This document shows, one piece after another, positions 18,241-28,710 of a DNA stretch of 64,000 nt. Numbering within the stretch: position 1 is the stretch's first letter; each line of letters starts with the position of its first letter. Both the position numbers and the translations under genes were made by a program. The notes under the pieces are model-generated. The model was not told the DNA's origin, did no database searches, and worked only from the letters and a program-made list of their open reading frames with translations. This DNA comes from Fen-1359 sp963710355 (GTDB lineage: Bacteria; Planctomycetota; Phycisphaerae; Sedimentisphaerales; Anaerobacaceae): positions 558,001 to 622,000 of the forward strand of contig CAVPZU010000003.1 of NCBI GenBank assembly GCA_963710355.1, in the 5' to 3' direction.

Positions 18241-19315
18241 TTATCTGCTATATCCTTTTTTTGGATTTTTGATAAGGGCGTCGAGCAGTTCTGTTCTCCA
18301 TTTATTATCGGTGCTGTCATAGATCCCGAAGCCTGAACAGAATTCCCAATATGCCCAGCTAAAATTTTTTTTCTCGGCCTGCCTTGCAATAAAATCAGTC
18401 CAAAAAACCCTTGACTGCATATCAGCTTTGCTATATGCCCCAAACTCGCCGATATATATAGGTCTGTTATGTGTCCTGCCCCAGTCGGCAGCCTTATCGA
18501 AATCCCTTATTATATCCTGTTTTTGTTGTTCCGTGCCAGTCCATTTTGTGCCAAGCCAGTTTTTCGATTGTTCTCCGACCCACTCTGCTCCCTGATGAGT
18601 GAAGTTTAAAGGCTGATAATAGTGGCAGGTAACGATTATGTTTTTATCGTCAGCCGGCAGTTTCAGAGCCGGTAGTTTATCAATATTGTTCCAGTTCGTC
18701 GGACCTATTATGACAACCCGATGCGGATTTGTTTTTCTGACGGTCTTTAATGTTTCGGCAGCAAGCCGATTCCATTCTTCGTCATTTATTTTTTTGCAGG
18801 GTTCATTCAAAAATTCAAAGAGGACACTGTTCTGGACAATTACTGTAATGTTCGGCAATCTGCTGCCACAGGGCAAGGAAACGCTCACTGTGTTCTTTCG
18901 GATTTTCGTAGATTTCATCGTAGTTGTGCATATTAATTATGACAAAAAGGCCTCTGAAAAGCGCATTTTTAACTGCCCAGTCGACCCTTTCAAAAAAGTT
19001 CTGTTCTATCGTGTATGGTTTTTCTGTCAATGCATGAGCCGACCACCGTATAGGAATCCGAACCGAATCAAACCCCGCTTCTTTTATTAATTTAAAATAT
19101 TCTTCCTTAAGCACAACACCCCATTGCCCTTCCTTTGGCGCTTCCAGAGCGTTGCCGAGATTTATGCCCCTGCCGAGAGACTTGTGCATCTCAAACACGT
19201 TTTTCTCTGATTGTTCTGCAAAGCAACTGATGCTTATTACAAACAAAGACAGCAGAAAAAAGGGGTTTGTCAGGATTATTGTCTTGCGAAAGAGGCCTGG
19301 CATGTGTTTATCCAT
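18241..19315 (-). pseudogene. Secreted GH5 endoglucanase-like glycosidase, frameshifted
   Basis: A glycoside hydrolase family 5 enzyme. The N-terminal part has a signal peptide (IILTNPFFLLSLFVISISCFA) and LGRGINLGNALEAP, DSVRIPIRWSAH and INMHNYDE motifs. After about 18833 the frame changes and continues as NSVLFEFLNEPC (acid/base Glu in NEP), VTCHYYQPLNFTHQG and PIYIGEFGAYS (nucleophile Glu) to 18241. Corrected length is about 358 residues, normal for a cellulase-type GH5. The start was chosen at 19315 because the longer frame runs into secA. One indel separates the two catalytic halves. Confidence 0.85.
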
Positions 19316-19352
19316 TTTCCCATCCCGATTTGTTGAGACTGATTTACTGGTT

Positions 19353-22300
19353 TTACTTTTTTCCGCAGCATTTTTTATATTTTTTACCGCTGCCGCAGGG
19401 GCAGGGGTCATTGCGGCCGACTTTGGGTTTATCGAGAACGATTTGCTTAACCCTGGCTTCGCCCTGCGGGGCCTGTGCGGCAGCCCTCTGGCGTTCGGCG
19501 AGGGTGAACTGTCCGACCTCGTCGTGGCTTATGTTGCTGACGTTCCAGACGCTTCTTGTTCTGGCGCCGGCTTCGAGTCTGACCTTGAAGATGATGTCGG
19601 TGACCCTGTCCTCGATTGTCTCGAGCATCTCTTCGAAGAGTCTGAAACCTTCGCGTTTGTATTCGGTTTTCGGGTCTTGTTCTGCCAGTGGCGCAGCCCG
19701 ATGCCTTCTTTGAGGTGGTCCATCACATACAAATGGTCTTTCCAGGCGCCGTCGAATACCTGCAGGAGGACGTATCTTTCGAGGTCGGCCAGTTCTTGTC
19801 GCAGGAATTCTTTGCCTGCCTCGAGGATTTTTTGTTTTCTTTCTTCGCTTTGGCCGATGGACTGCTGGGTGAAGGACGCGTTGAATCTTTCGTTGGCCCA
19901 CTGAATAAGCTGCTCCGTATCGAGGCTGTTGACTTTGACCTCAATTAGTTGTTCGAGCTGGCCGTTATTGAGTTTTTCGCTGAATTCGAGCAGCCTTTTA
20001 AAGAGGACGGCGGGTTTGAGGGTTTGAATATCCTCTGTTGAGAGACTGGCTTCGAATTTTTTATTTGCCCAGCGGGACAGGGCCTCAATGCCGTAGATGT
20101 TTGCGCAGGCGGGGCCGAAGACCATATTCATTGCGAACTCGACCGGGTATTCGATTTCACGTCTGCGGTATTTTTCTGCGGTTTTGTCGAGGACGAGCTG
20201 CTCAATTTGTTCGCTCTTGAGGTTTTTCATCTGGTCGATATTTATGCTGATGTCGAATTTTGCCTTGGCCCATTCGATGAAGGTTTTGATTGCGAAATCG
20301 GATTTGAGGAACTCTCCAATAGCCGAATATTCTTTTTTGTCGATTTGCTCGGCAGCGGCCTCTGTGAGCTGGTCCTGGATTTGCTCTGCGGTGAGTCTGC
20401 TTTATCTTGTTGGGGCTCAAACTGACGCTGTAGGCGCTCATTGCCCACTTGCAGAGGCCCTGCAGCTCCCAGGTGCCGGGGTCTTCGAAATCTTCGAGAT
20501 ATTCGCCGAGCGAAACGGAGATATTGTTGGCGGCGTTATCCTTTGCCTTTTGTTTGACGAGATCTTCGATTTCGCGGGCTTCGAGAAGTTCGATATTCGA
20601 TTCCTTAAGTTCAGCACCGAAGGTATTTTTTGCCCATTCGATAATACATTTTACAGGATAGTTTTTATTGAGAATGGTTGCACAGGCCTTTTTGGCAGCC
20701 GATTCAATCATTTCTTCGATAATTTTTTTCAGGCCTTTTCCTGATAGTATCTGTTTTCGCCTTGAATAGAAGATTTTTCGCTGATAATCCATCACCTCGT
20801 CATATTCGAGCAGGCTTTTTCTGATTTCGAAGTTTCGCTCCTCGACCTTTTTCTGTGCGCGTCCAATGCCTTTGCTGATTCTTTTGTGAGCGATAGGCTG
20901 ACCTTCCTCCCAGCCTATCCAGGCGAGGGCCTTGACCGTCCATTCTGGGGCGAAGGTTTTGAGCAGGTCGTCATCGAAGGACAAGAAGAACTGGCTGGAG
21001 CCTGCATCGCCCTGTCTGCCGGAGCGTCCGCGGAGCTGGTTGTCGATTCTTCGAGCCTCGTGGCGTTCTGTGCCGAGGATGTGGAGGCCGCCGATTTCTG
21101 CTACGCCTGGACCGAGTTTTATATCTGTTCCGCGACCTGCCATATTAGTTGCGATAGTGACGTTGCCGCACGACCTGCCGTCGCGGTTCTGGTGCTGCTG
21201 GCCTGCCTTTGTGATAATTTGGGCCTCACGAGCGTGCTGCTTGGCATTGAGGACCTCGTGTTCGACGCCGTATTTTTTAGTCAGGGCCTCCGACAGGGCC
21301 TCGCTTTTTTCGATGCTGATTGTGCCGACGAGGACGGGTCTGCCGGCGGAACTTATATTGTTTATTTCCTCGGTTATGGCGGCAAATTTTTCCCGCATTG
21401 TCTTGTATATTACGTCTTCGAGATCTTCCCTTATGCAGGGTTCGTTTGTCGGGATAACGACCACTTCGAGTTTATAAATGTTCATAAACTCTTCTGCTTC
21501 GGTGGCGGCTGTTCCGGTCATACCGGCGATTTGGCTGTAGAGTTTGAAGAAATTCTGAAGCGTGATAGTCGCGAGGGTCTGCGTTTCCTCTTTTACCTGC
21601 ACATTTTCCTTTGCCTCGACGGCCTGATGAAGACCATCGGACCATTGTCTGCCGTGCATAAGCCTGCCCGTGAATTCGTCGACGATTATTACCTTGCCGT
21701 CCATCACAACATAGTCTTTTTCCTTTTCAAAAACCACGTGCGCCCGGAGGGCCTGTTCCAACATATGAGGCCATTCCATATTTGAGCCTGTAAAGAATGA
21801 ACCGACGCCCGCCGCCTCCTGTGCCGCGCCCATACCCTCGTGGCCGATGCGGATTGCCTTGCGGTCGTATTCCACTTCATAATACTGGGTCATTCCAGTA
21901 AGTCTTGCCCGGGCTGATTCCAATTGGCTTTCCGAAGTTTCGATTACCTTTTGAGCCTTTTCGATGCGGGCATTGTCGCTGTCTTTTTTGGCATCTGCAA
22001 TCTCGCCATTGGCGTTGGCGATGGTGCGTTCGAGGCTGTCGATTTGTTTTTTAATGCGGTCATAGCCGCTCTGCAGCTCGAGTAGTTTTTTTGCGACCGT
22101 GTCAGCCTTTTTATATCTTGAGACATCATCGAGTGCGGGACCTGAAATAATCAGAGGTGTTCTGGCCTCGTCAATCAGAATTGAATCCACTTCATCGACA
22201 ATTGCATATTGCAGGTCGCTCTGGACCATTTGTTCGAGCGATATTTTCATATTGTCGCGCAGGTAATCGAAGCCGAACTCGTTATTTGTGCCGTAGGTGA

Positions 22301-22838
22301 TATCGCAGGCGTATTGTGCCTTTCGCTCCTCGCCTACGGTATCCATATCCGCCTGTATAACGCCGAAGGTCAGTCCGAGGGCTTTATAGACCGGCCCCAT
22401 CCATTCAGCGTCTCTTTTAGCGAGGTAATCATTGACGGTGACGATATGCACATGTCTGCCGGTCAGATGCACCATATATGCTGCCAGAGTTGCGACGAGA
22501 GTTTTTCCCTCGCCGGTTACCATTTCTGCAATCTTTCCTTCGTAGAGGACGAGTCCACCGATAAGCTGCACATCGAAATGTCTCAAGCCGATGGTTCGTC
22601 TTGCGGCCTCTCGGACGACGGCAAAGGCCTCGGGCAGGATTTCTTCCGGGCTGCTACCGGCCTTGAGGGCAGATTTGAACTGGTTTGTCTTATCCCTTAA
22701 CTGTTCATCGTTTAATTGCTGTATGTGCTGCTCAAACTCGCTGGCCTTCAGTGCAGTTACCCAATAGCCTTTCAGCAGCCTTTCATTTCTGCTGCCGAAA
22801 ACTTTCAGGAACATTTTTCCTATATTGCTTATTGCCAT
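19353..22838 (-). CDS. secA: Preprotein translocase ATPase SecA (two frameshifts)
   Basis: Motor of the Sec export pathway. The first frame (to about 20400) has RHFDVQLIGG, Walker A (EMVTGEGKTLVATLAA), IVDEVDSILIDEARTPLI, a coiled-coil insert after the DEVD region (about 245-330), RLMHGRQWSDGLHQAVEAKE and NMAGRGTDIKLG. The frame shifts near 20400 and again near 19688; after the second shift AEQDPKTEYKREGFRLFEEM leads to a C-terminal zinc tail, GRNDPCPCGSGKKYKKCCG. Restored length is about 1160 residues, long as in planctomycetes. An essential gene with two indels points to sequence error. Confidence 0.92.
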
Positions 22839-23184
22839 ATTAAACCTTCGTCGCTCGTGGCTCGCATCTCGTAATGTGTATATTTCTTAATTCATAATTC
22901 TTAATTCCGAAACAGTTTCGCAGAACAACGAGATGTTGTCAAGAAAGGATTGACAGAATGGGAGTTTAGGTTATAACTCAACGGATAATAGTAATTCGGA
23001 AATCCATAATGTATTCCTCCTTTTGCATTTCGAACAACTTATTTTAGACAATAAAATTATAATGGTAACAGTTTTCTTCATGACCTATTCCTATACTAAT
23101 TTACATTGATTGGGGATAGATCTATTCACTGTCTTTACCATAGAAGATCAAAGGTCTCTAAAACCACAAGATAATTTCAATTGC
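22839..23184. other. Gap between secA and the response regulator
   Basis: AT-rich, no supported gene. It holds the first of two related sequences, AACAGTTTCGCAGAA...TTGTCAAG (22911-22945), that bracket the two-component cassette. Confidence 0.6.
22911..22948 (+). repeat. Direct repeat left of two-component cassette
   Basis: The sequence starts AACAGTTTCGCAGAA and ends TTGTCAAGAAAGG. A sister copy is at 25092-25128 with the same ends and a different centre. Confidence 0.55.
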
Positions 23185-23571
23185 CTATTTACTATTGTTA
23201 ACTATATTTTGCTCAATGGTGGATATCAGATTTTTTAAGTTTACGGGCTTAGCTATAAAGGGATGACCACCTATATTAGAGCCTTTCTCATCTATTTCCT
23301 GTTTTGTTACAATCGCAGTTAAGAACACCACTGGTATATTCTTACAGATCTCTTCTTCCTTTAGCTGTGCAGCTACTTCAGAACCATCCATGTCAGGCAT
23401 CATAACATCTAGTAATATCAAGTCGGGGTTGAACGCCTTGGCAGCCTCAAGACCGCGTGATCCATTATTCTCAACCCTGACTTCATATTTACCTGTCAAC
23501 TCCAGATTCAATTTCACGAACTTCGTAAACTTTTCTTCGTCATCGATAATCAATATCTTTTTCCTATTCAT
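23185..23571 (-). CDS. Single-domain response regulator (receiver only)
   Basis: A 128-residue CheY-like receiver with no output domain. Acidic pocket IIDDEEKF, phosphorylated Asp in DLILLDVMMPDMDG, switch Thr in VVFLTA and Lys in FIAKP are all present. It starts 15 bp after the histidine kinase gene with a good AAAGGAAAT ribosome site, so the two are co-transcribed partners. Lacking an output domain, it probably works by protein contact or in a phosphorelay. Codon use is clearly AT-rich compared with flanking secA and rnr. Confidence 0.93.
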   Translation of the reverse strand: MNRKKILIIDDEEKFTKFVKLNLELTGKYEVRVENNGSRGLEAAKAFNPDLILLDVMMPDMDGSEVAAQLKEEEICKNIPVVFLTAIVTKQEIDEKGSNIGGHPFIAKPVNLKNLISTIEQNIVNNSK

Positions 23572-23586
23572 TGCATTTCCTTTCTT

Positions 23587-25053
23587 TTATGCCTTGAACG
23601 ATATAATTACAATAACCCCATCTCCATCTTTTTTGTTTGAAATATTAATTTTACCGCCGTGCATTTCTATTATATTATTTACCACCAGTAACCCCAGCCC
23701 ATGTCCTCCCCTGTCACGCTTTGTCGTAAAAAATGGCTCGAATATATTTTCTGTAATATCTTCAGGGATCCCGGTACCGGTGTCTTCGATTTGAACAGTG
23801 ACCCATCTTTCATGCTCTTGCTGCTGCTGTGCATAAGTCCTTATCATGATGTCCCCGCCGCCGGGCATTGCTTCAATAGAATTAAGTATGATATTCAAAA
23901 AGACCTGTTTAATTTTATTTTTATCTAATTCTATATAAGGAATATTTTCTTCAAAATTCTTTGTTATTTTAATATGATTTTTATTGAGTAGATTTCTCAT
24001 TAGTAACAGAGAGTTGTCTATAATCAGATTTATATTTTCTGGTGTCGTCACTAGTTTGGATATGGAAGCAAAATCTAATAGTCCCTTAACAACATTATCA
24101 GCCCTGCCCGCAGCTTCCTCGACATCTTTCAGAGCTAAAGAAACATCTTCATCTTTTGTCTTGAGCTTTTCTTTAAGATATTCTATCCCCTGTATAATAA
24201 TCGCTAATGGATTTTTTACTTCGTGAGCTACCCCGCTGCTCAATTTTCCAACTATCCCCATTTTCTCTGCCTGAATAAGCTGAGTTTGAGCAGCTTTTAA
24301 TTTTATATGTTCATTTTCCAATACTCTATATAGATTTTGTAATTCATTGGACCTTTTCTTCTGCTGATGAAAAATAAACGCTGCCAAAACAAAGAACACA
24401 GAGAACACAAACCCGCCAAAAATAATATTGTCTCTTGCATTTTTATTCACCGGTTCTGCAACAACGTCATATTCCATCGCCACAATAATCGAAGACCTGG
24501 TATTGCTAATGTAAATAGGAGCAAATGCCAGTAATGTCTTCACAATTATGGGGTTAGCATTATCTGAAAAAAAATCTATTACGACTGTCCCTTGTTCGCC
24601 ATTCTTGATTTTTTGTACTATTGAGTTTAATTTTAGCCATTCGGGATTAGAGATTTTCCCTTTTAAAAGCGTTAGAACATTCTCGCCGATATAGTTCGTA
24701 TAGGGACAGTGCATTATTTTTGCATCATTATTTATTATAAGAACATATACTCTTTCTAAGTCATTGATATGCTTGACCAGTCCGGTTATATCTGCCGCAG
24801 AAATCTCGATATTATCAAAATGTTTCTCAATACTTTGTGCTTCAGATAAAGCAGTTATCAAGAGTTGTGTTTGAGCCTGATTAACCATTGCTTTCTCAAA
24901 GGCATTATGGTTAAGCCAGGAAAAATAACTCGTTGCTGCTAAAACAATAACAATAGCGATATAAGGTATAATTATTTTAAATCCCTTCACCGGAATGTGT
25001 TTTTTTACCTTCCGATCTGCTGTTTGAATGTGTTCGCTTAATTTTGACGCCAT
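23587..25053 (-). CDS. Membrane sensor histidine kinase
   Basis: A 488-residue sensor. TM1 (about 25-45), an extracytoplasmic sensor loop of about 160 residues, TM2 (about 208-228, IIFGGFVFSVFFVLAAFIF), a coiled-coil linker, the H-box SSGVAHEVKNPLAIIIQG (phosphorylated His near 276), N-box NIILNSIEAMPGGG, G1 DTGTGIPEDITENIFEPFFTTK and G2 GGHGLGLLVVNNI. No HAMP or PAS module is obvious. The ligand is unknown. It is paired with the receiver gene downstream. The cassette is more AT-rich than its neighbours and is flanked by direct repeats, suggesting later acquisition. Confidence 0.93.
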   Translation of the reverse strand: MASKLSEHIQTADRKVKKHIPVKGFKIIIPYIAIVIVLAATSYFSWLNHNAFEKAMVNQAQTQLLITALSEAQSIEKHFDNIEISAADITGLVKHINDLERVYVLIINNDAKIMHCPYTNYIGENVLTLLKGKISNPEWLKLNSIVQKIKNGEQGTVVIDFFSDNANPIIVKTLLAFAPIYISNTRSSIIVAMEYDVVAEPVNKNARDNIIFGGFVFSVFFVLAAFIFHQQKKRSNELQNLYRVLENEHIKLKAAQTQLIQAEKMGIVGKLSSGVAHEVKNPLAIIIQGIEYLKEKLKTKDEDVSLALKDVEEAAGRADNVVKGLLDFASISKLVTTPENINLIIDNSLLLMRNLLNKNHIKITKNFEENIPYIELDKNKIKQVFLNIILNSIEAMPGGGDIMIRTYAQQQQEHERWVTVQIEDTGTGIPEDITENIFEPFFTTKRDRGGHGLGLLVVNNIIEMHGGKINISNKKDGDGVIVIISFKA

Positions 25054-25091
25054 AATATCTGTTTCGCAGAAATAATTATCTTAAATTTGAA

Positions 25092-25128
25092 AACAGTTTC
25101 GCAGAAGGCTGGTAAATTGTCAAGGAAG
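25092..25128 (+). repeat. Direct repeat right of two-component cassette
   Basis: The sequence starts AACAGTTTCGCAGAA and ends TTGTCAAGGAAG. It mirrors 22911-22948 in the same orientation. Confidence 0.55.
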
Positions 25129-25195
25129 CTTGTCGAATTCCGCATCAGTCGGTATGGAATACACGATGAACGAATGGAAGGTTTGCAGAAGCCGT

Positions 25196-27376
25196 CTAAT
25201 ATCTTCCGCGTCTTTTTTTGTGAGATTTTTGGGTTTTTTTAATACGTCTTTCGGGGGGTTTAACGAGAGGCTCTGCGGGCGATAAATTGAGCTGGCGGGC
25301 AGGGATGTTAACGGAAATAATTCTGGCCTTTACGGCCCTGCCAAGCGTTAAGACGACGCCTGACCTCAGGCCGGTGATGCAATGGTGCTTCTGATTATAT
25401 TTCCACTCGTCTGGGCCGAGGTCAGCGGTGACAATCAGGCCTTCAATGCCGAATTTTTTACAGCGGACGAAGATGCCGAAATTTGTCAGGCCTGTGATGA
25501 CGCAATCGAGCACGTCGCCAATTTTTTTACTGAGCATCTGCAAGATGAGGACGGTTTTTAATTCCTCTTCAGCATCCTCGGCCCGCTCTTCGGTAAAGCT
25601 TATGTGTTTTCCTGCCTCGACGAGGTCGAGCTGCCGGTCTTCCTCAACTTTGCCGTTGCGAAGGTAGCTGTCGAGCAGCCGATGCACCATCAGGTCTGCG
25701 TAGCGGCGAATGGGGCTTGTAAAGTGGCAGTAATGTCGGCTGGCCAGCGCATAATGGCCGATATTCTGCGGAGAATATCTTGCCTTTTCGAGGCTTCGCA
25801 AGACGGTGAGGTTGACTGCAAGCTCGCTGTCGCGGCCTGCAACAGAGGCAAGCAGGGCCTGAATATCCCAGCGGTCGGGCAGTCTTGGCAGGCTGTAGTT
25901 GACGCTTCGGATGACAATTGCCAGCTCTTTCATTGCCATTGCGTCGGGGTCGGGGTGAATCCTTCGCATAAATGGGACATTGAGCCTGTTTAAAAGCGAC
26001 GCAACGGCCTCGTTGGCCTCGACCATAAACATCTCGATTATCGTGTGCGGGTAACTTGCTTCGGCAACCCGGGCGTCGATGACGCGACCTGCGGCATCCA
26101 AAACCAGTTCCACTTCAGGCAGATTCAGGTGCAGCATTCCATCTTTATTGCGTCGTCTTTCGATTGTCCGGCTGAGCTTTTCCATATCATTGAGGAGTTC
26201 GAGGACCTGCGGTTTGACTTCCTTTTTGTGGCCTTTGAGGGCTTTATCCGCCTGCAGGTAAGTGAGTCTTTGCGTTGAGGACATGACGGAATTTGCGAAC
26301 TGCCTTCGCAGAACCGTGCCATTTTCGCTGTAAGTGATATAAGCGCTTTTGACGAAACGTTTCTGGCCGGGCTGAAGCGAGCATATACCGTTGCTTAAAA
26401 TTTCGGGCAACATCGGCAGGACTCTGCTTGGCAGATATACGCTGTTTCCGCGTTGTCTTGCCTCGTTATCGAGCGGGGAGCCAGGGGCAGCGAAAAAACT
26501 GACATCTGCGATATGAACGCCGAGGACGCTGTTGCCATCCTTATCTTTTTCGAGACTTATTGCATCGTCAAAATCCTTTGCATCCGGCGGGTCGATTGTG
26601 ATGATTGTCTTGCCTGTTATATCCTCGCGTTCCTCTACGCCGGAGTTTTCGAAGGCATCGGCTGCCTGTCTGGCCTGCTCGATGCAATCTTCGCTGAATT
26701 GCAGCGGCAGCTTGTACTGATAGATAATGGAATTTATCTCCGCCTCGAACGCCCCGGCCCTGCCAAGGACCTCTAGAATTACGCCGCGGGCAGGATGTTT
26801 ATCCGTGGGCCTGGTGACCATTTCCACGACTACCTTGTCTTTATCGGCAGCACCTTTGGCGGCGACGTCGTCGATGCTTATGGGTTCTGTAAAATTTTTG
26901 CCGTCGGGTTCTACCAGCCAGCCGGTTTTTGTTTGGCGCAATGTTCCGACAAATTGGCTGTCGCCCCGCTGCAAAATCTCCATGATTTTGCCTCTGTAAA
27001 GAGTTTTGCCGCCCCGTTTTTCCTTAGTTATTACTTTAGCAGCGACGATGTCGCCGGTCAGGGCATCTGCCGTTTCGTCAGGCGGGATGAAGAGGTCTTC
27101 GTGCAAGTTTGGTTCGAGAGGCAAGACGAACCCGAAGCCGCGCGGATGGGAGCGAAAAGTTCCGACAATTTGACCTGAAAGAGGCCTAAGCTCTATAAGA
27201 TTGCCGTGCCCGAGGATTACTTGGCCGGAACTGACAAGCTCATCGAAAGCCGCCTTAAAAACGGGATAATCCTGACTGCTGATTTCCATTTCTTTTGCGA
27301 GTTTGGCAAGTTTTGTCGGCTTGTATCCTGCGGCCTTTAGTTTTTTGATTATCCTTTTTTTGAATTCTTCAACCAT
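25196..27376 (-). CDS. rnr: Exoribonuclease R
   Basis: A 726-residue processive 3'-5' RNase of the RNB/RNase II family. In order: an N-terminal winged-helix region (about 1-65), cold-shock domains (GTFRSHPRGFGFVLPLE, then GTLRQTKTGWLVEPDG), the RNB core with catalytic Asp cluster IDPPDAKDFDDAISLE near residue 265, HPDPDAMAMKELA, HFTSPIRRYADLMVHRLL, an S1 domain (about 635-705), and a short basic tail rich in Lys/Arg typical of RNase R. Complete. It acts in structured-RNA decay and trans-translation quality control. Confidence 0.95.
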   Translation of the reverse strand: MVEEFKKRIIKKLKAAGYKPTKLAKLAKEMEISSQDYPVFKAAFDELVSSGQVILGHGNLIELRPLSGQIVGTFRSHPRGFGFVLPLEPNLHEDLFIPPDETADALTGDIVAAKVITKEKRGGKTLYRGKIMEILQRGDSQFVGTLRQTKTGWLVEPDGKNFTEPISIDDVAAKGAADKDKVVVEMVTRPTDKHPARGVILEVLGRAGAFEAEINSIIYQYKLPLQFSEDCIEQARQAADAFENSGVEEREDITGKTIITIDPPDAKDFDDAISLEKDKDGNSVLGVHIADVSFFAAPGSPLDNEARQRGNSVYLPSRVLPMLPEILSNGICSLQPGQKRFVKSAYITYSENGTVLRRQFANSVMSSTQRLTYLQADKALKGHKKEVKPQVLELLNDMEKLSRTIERRRNKDGMLHLNLPEVELVLDAAGRVIDARVAEASYPHTIIEMFMVEANEAVASLLNRLNVPFMRRIHPDPDAMAMKELAIVIRSVNYSLPRLPDRWDIQALLASVAGRDSELAVNLTVLRSLEKARYSPQNIGHYALASRHYCHFTSPIRRYADLMVHRLLDSYLRNGKVEEDRQLDLVEAGKHISFTEERAEDAEEELKTVLILQMLSKKIGDVLDCVITGLTNFGIFVRCKKFGIEGLIVTADLGPDEWKYNQKHHCITGLRSGVVLTLGRAVKARIISVNIPARQLNLSPAEPLVKPPERRIKKTQKSHKKRRGRY

Positions 27377-27539
27377 AAAGGCGGATTATATCACATCGGC
27401 AGATAATAGCACAAAGGAGTTTTGAGTTTTGAGCTGCGAATTGGATGAGGGTGAAAATTTGGATAAAAATTTGGATATAAATTTTTTTTATTACTATTTG
27501 GCCGGCTGCGATTTATATTTTAGACTTTGTGTGAGAAGA

Positions 27540-27780
27540 TGTAATAAAGGGAGCTTGGCCGTTCCTGGCCTTAAATGGTTTTTGGTCGGCAGCTCAACTA
27601 CTATAAAGTTCACCCCGGTTTCGGGGGTCCTGCCTTGGGGGGTTGGTTATTCCCGGCAGGATTGAAAGCGGTGCCTCTTCCAGTGTATCGGGAAAGGCTG
27701 AAAATAGTTTTAACTTGGGGGACCATATAAGTTTCTTTCCGGTGAATCCCTGCGAGTGGGTCGCAGGGATTCTCTTTTAA
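27540..27780 (+). ncRNA. Candidate structured noncoding RNA
   Basis: The 530-bp gap after rnr holds no gene but a run of potential stems: GAGCT...AGCTC (about 27551-27595) enclosing GGCCGTTCCTGGCC, CACCCCGG-TTT-CGGGGGT (about 27611-27629), CCTGCC...GGCAGG (about 27630-27661), and a strong terminator at 27744-27778. The strand is chosen from the terminator's T-tail. It did not match tmRNA, RNase P, SRP or common riboswitch consensus sequences I know; 6S RNA is possible. The 5' end is not determined. Confidence 0.4.
27744..27778 (+). terminator. Rho-independent terminator
   Basis: A perfect 12-bp stem, GAATCCCTGCGA / TCGCAGGGATTC, with a 5-nt loop, then TCTTTT. It reads on the plus strand although the flanking genes are both minus, so it must end a separate plus-strand transcript. 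Confidence 0.8.
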
Positions 27781-27820
27781 ACATCCCTAGCGAAAATAGT
27801 TTTTAATTTCTTTGCCACAG

Positions 27821-27843
27821 ATTACACAGATTTCACTGTAGAA
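27821..27843. repeat. Dispersed CACAGATT repeat
   Basis: GCCACAGATTACACAGATTT, the same periodic family as 10788-10842 and about 49800-49832. Confidence 0.5.
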
Positions 27844-27906
27844 AAAAATAAAATAATCTGTCCCTCACAAGAATGGCGGATAAATTCCATCTGTGGTTTC
27901 TTTTTC

Positions 27907-28710
27907 TTAATTTTTAATTCTAAATTTTCTCTGCAGCAAAAATACGATAAGAATGAGTGCGAGCAAAACGCCATAAGTGCACATAATATCGATAAATATG
28001 TGGATTTTTGCAACGGCGAAAAAGCCGGGTATTAGTATAAAGGTGATAATCTGGGCGGCAAAAAACCGCTTTGAATCAATCCAGGGAGGCAAAGGCCGGT
28101 GATGGAATAATTTCAGAACAATAAAGCCTGCAAAAATACCTACTGCTGCTCCTCCAAAGACATCAGAAGGATAATGAGCAAAAACAAGGATGCGCAATAG
28201 CCCGATAAAACAGCTTGCTATGAAAAAAAAGATTATTAGGCGTCTTCTTACAAACGCCAGCAGCATAGTCGCAACGGCGAAACAATTGGCGGTATCGCCG
28301 GAGGGGAATGACCAGCTTCTCAAAAGCGCCGGCGGGTGGTCCTCATTTTTTTGTTCATAGACCCTCTCGATAAAGCCTGAAGGCCTTTCTCTGTGCACTG
28401 CAAGCTTTAGCGGCAGCACAATTGCACCGACGGCAAGGAAGGCAAGAGCGGCATAAAATATCACCCGGTTTTGCCTGGTCAGTATTACCCAGAACAAGAT
28501 GAGCCAGACAAGCAGCCAAGTCTTGCCGAGATATTGGAAAGTCTTTATAGACTTGTTGCTGTCCCAATGAAGGTCGTTCTTGTGAAGAAAGCGGATAACC
28601 TGCTGGTCAAAGAACAGAAAGCAAACGGCAGCGGCAATAAGCAGAAAGGCTATTGCAGCGAACATAAAAACCGTCATTTTTTTAGATACCGAATATTCTG
28701 GTTTTGTCAT
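27907..28710 (-). CDS. PAP2-family membrane phosphatase
   Basis: A 267-residue integral membrane protein with about six helices and the three PAP2 motifs: KLAVHRERP, SFPSGDTAN (SGxxA type with catalytic His region) and RILVFAHYPSDVFGG. It hydrolyses lipid phosphates such as undecaprenyl-PP or phosphatidic acid. It overlaps the upstream ArnT-like gene by 4 bp (ATGA), so the two are translated together and probably act on the same lipid-linked sugar pathway, for example lipid A or glycolipid modification. Complete. Confidence 0.92.
   Translation of the reverse strand: MTKPEYSVSKKMTVFMFAAIAFLLIAAAVCFLFFDQQVIRFLHKNDLHWDSNKSIKTFQYLGKTWLLVWLILFWVILTRQNRVIFYAALAFLAVGAIVLPLKLAVHRERPSGFIERVYEQKNEDHPPALLRSWSFPSGDTANCFAVATMLLAFVRRRLIIFFFIASCFIGLLRILVFAHYPSDVFGGAAVGIFAGFIVLKLFHHRPLPPWIDSKRFFAAQIITFILIPGFFAVAKIHIFIDIMCTYGVLLALILIVFLLQRKFRIKN

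Noticed and set aside
19152..19904. Plus-strand 250-residue frame overlapping secA
   Set aside because: Antisense shadow of the secA and GH5 frames, with no ribosome site and low-complexity composition.
27540..27780. tmRNA, RNase P RNA or SRP RNA at the rnr-PAP2 gap
   Set aside because: Lacks the RNase P GAGGAAAGTCC core, the SRP GGTCCGGAAGG-type loop and a tRNA-like CCA end with tag frame.
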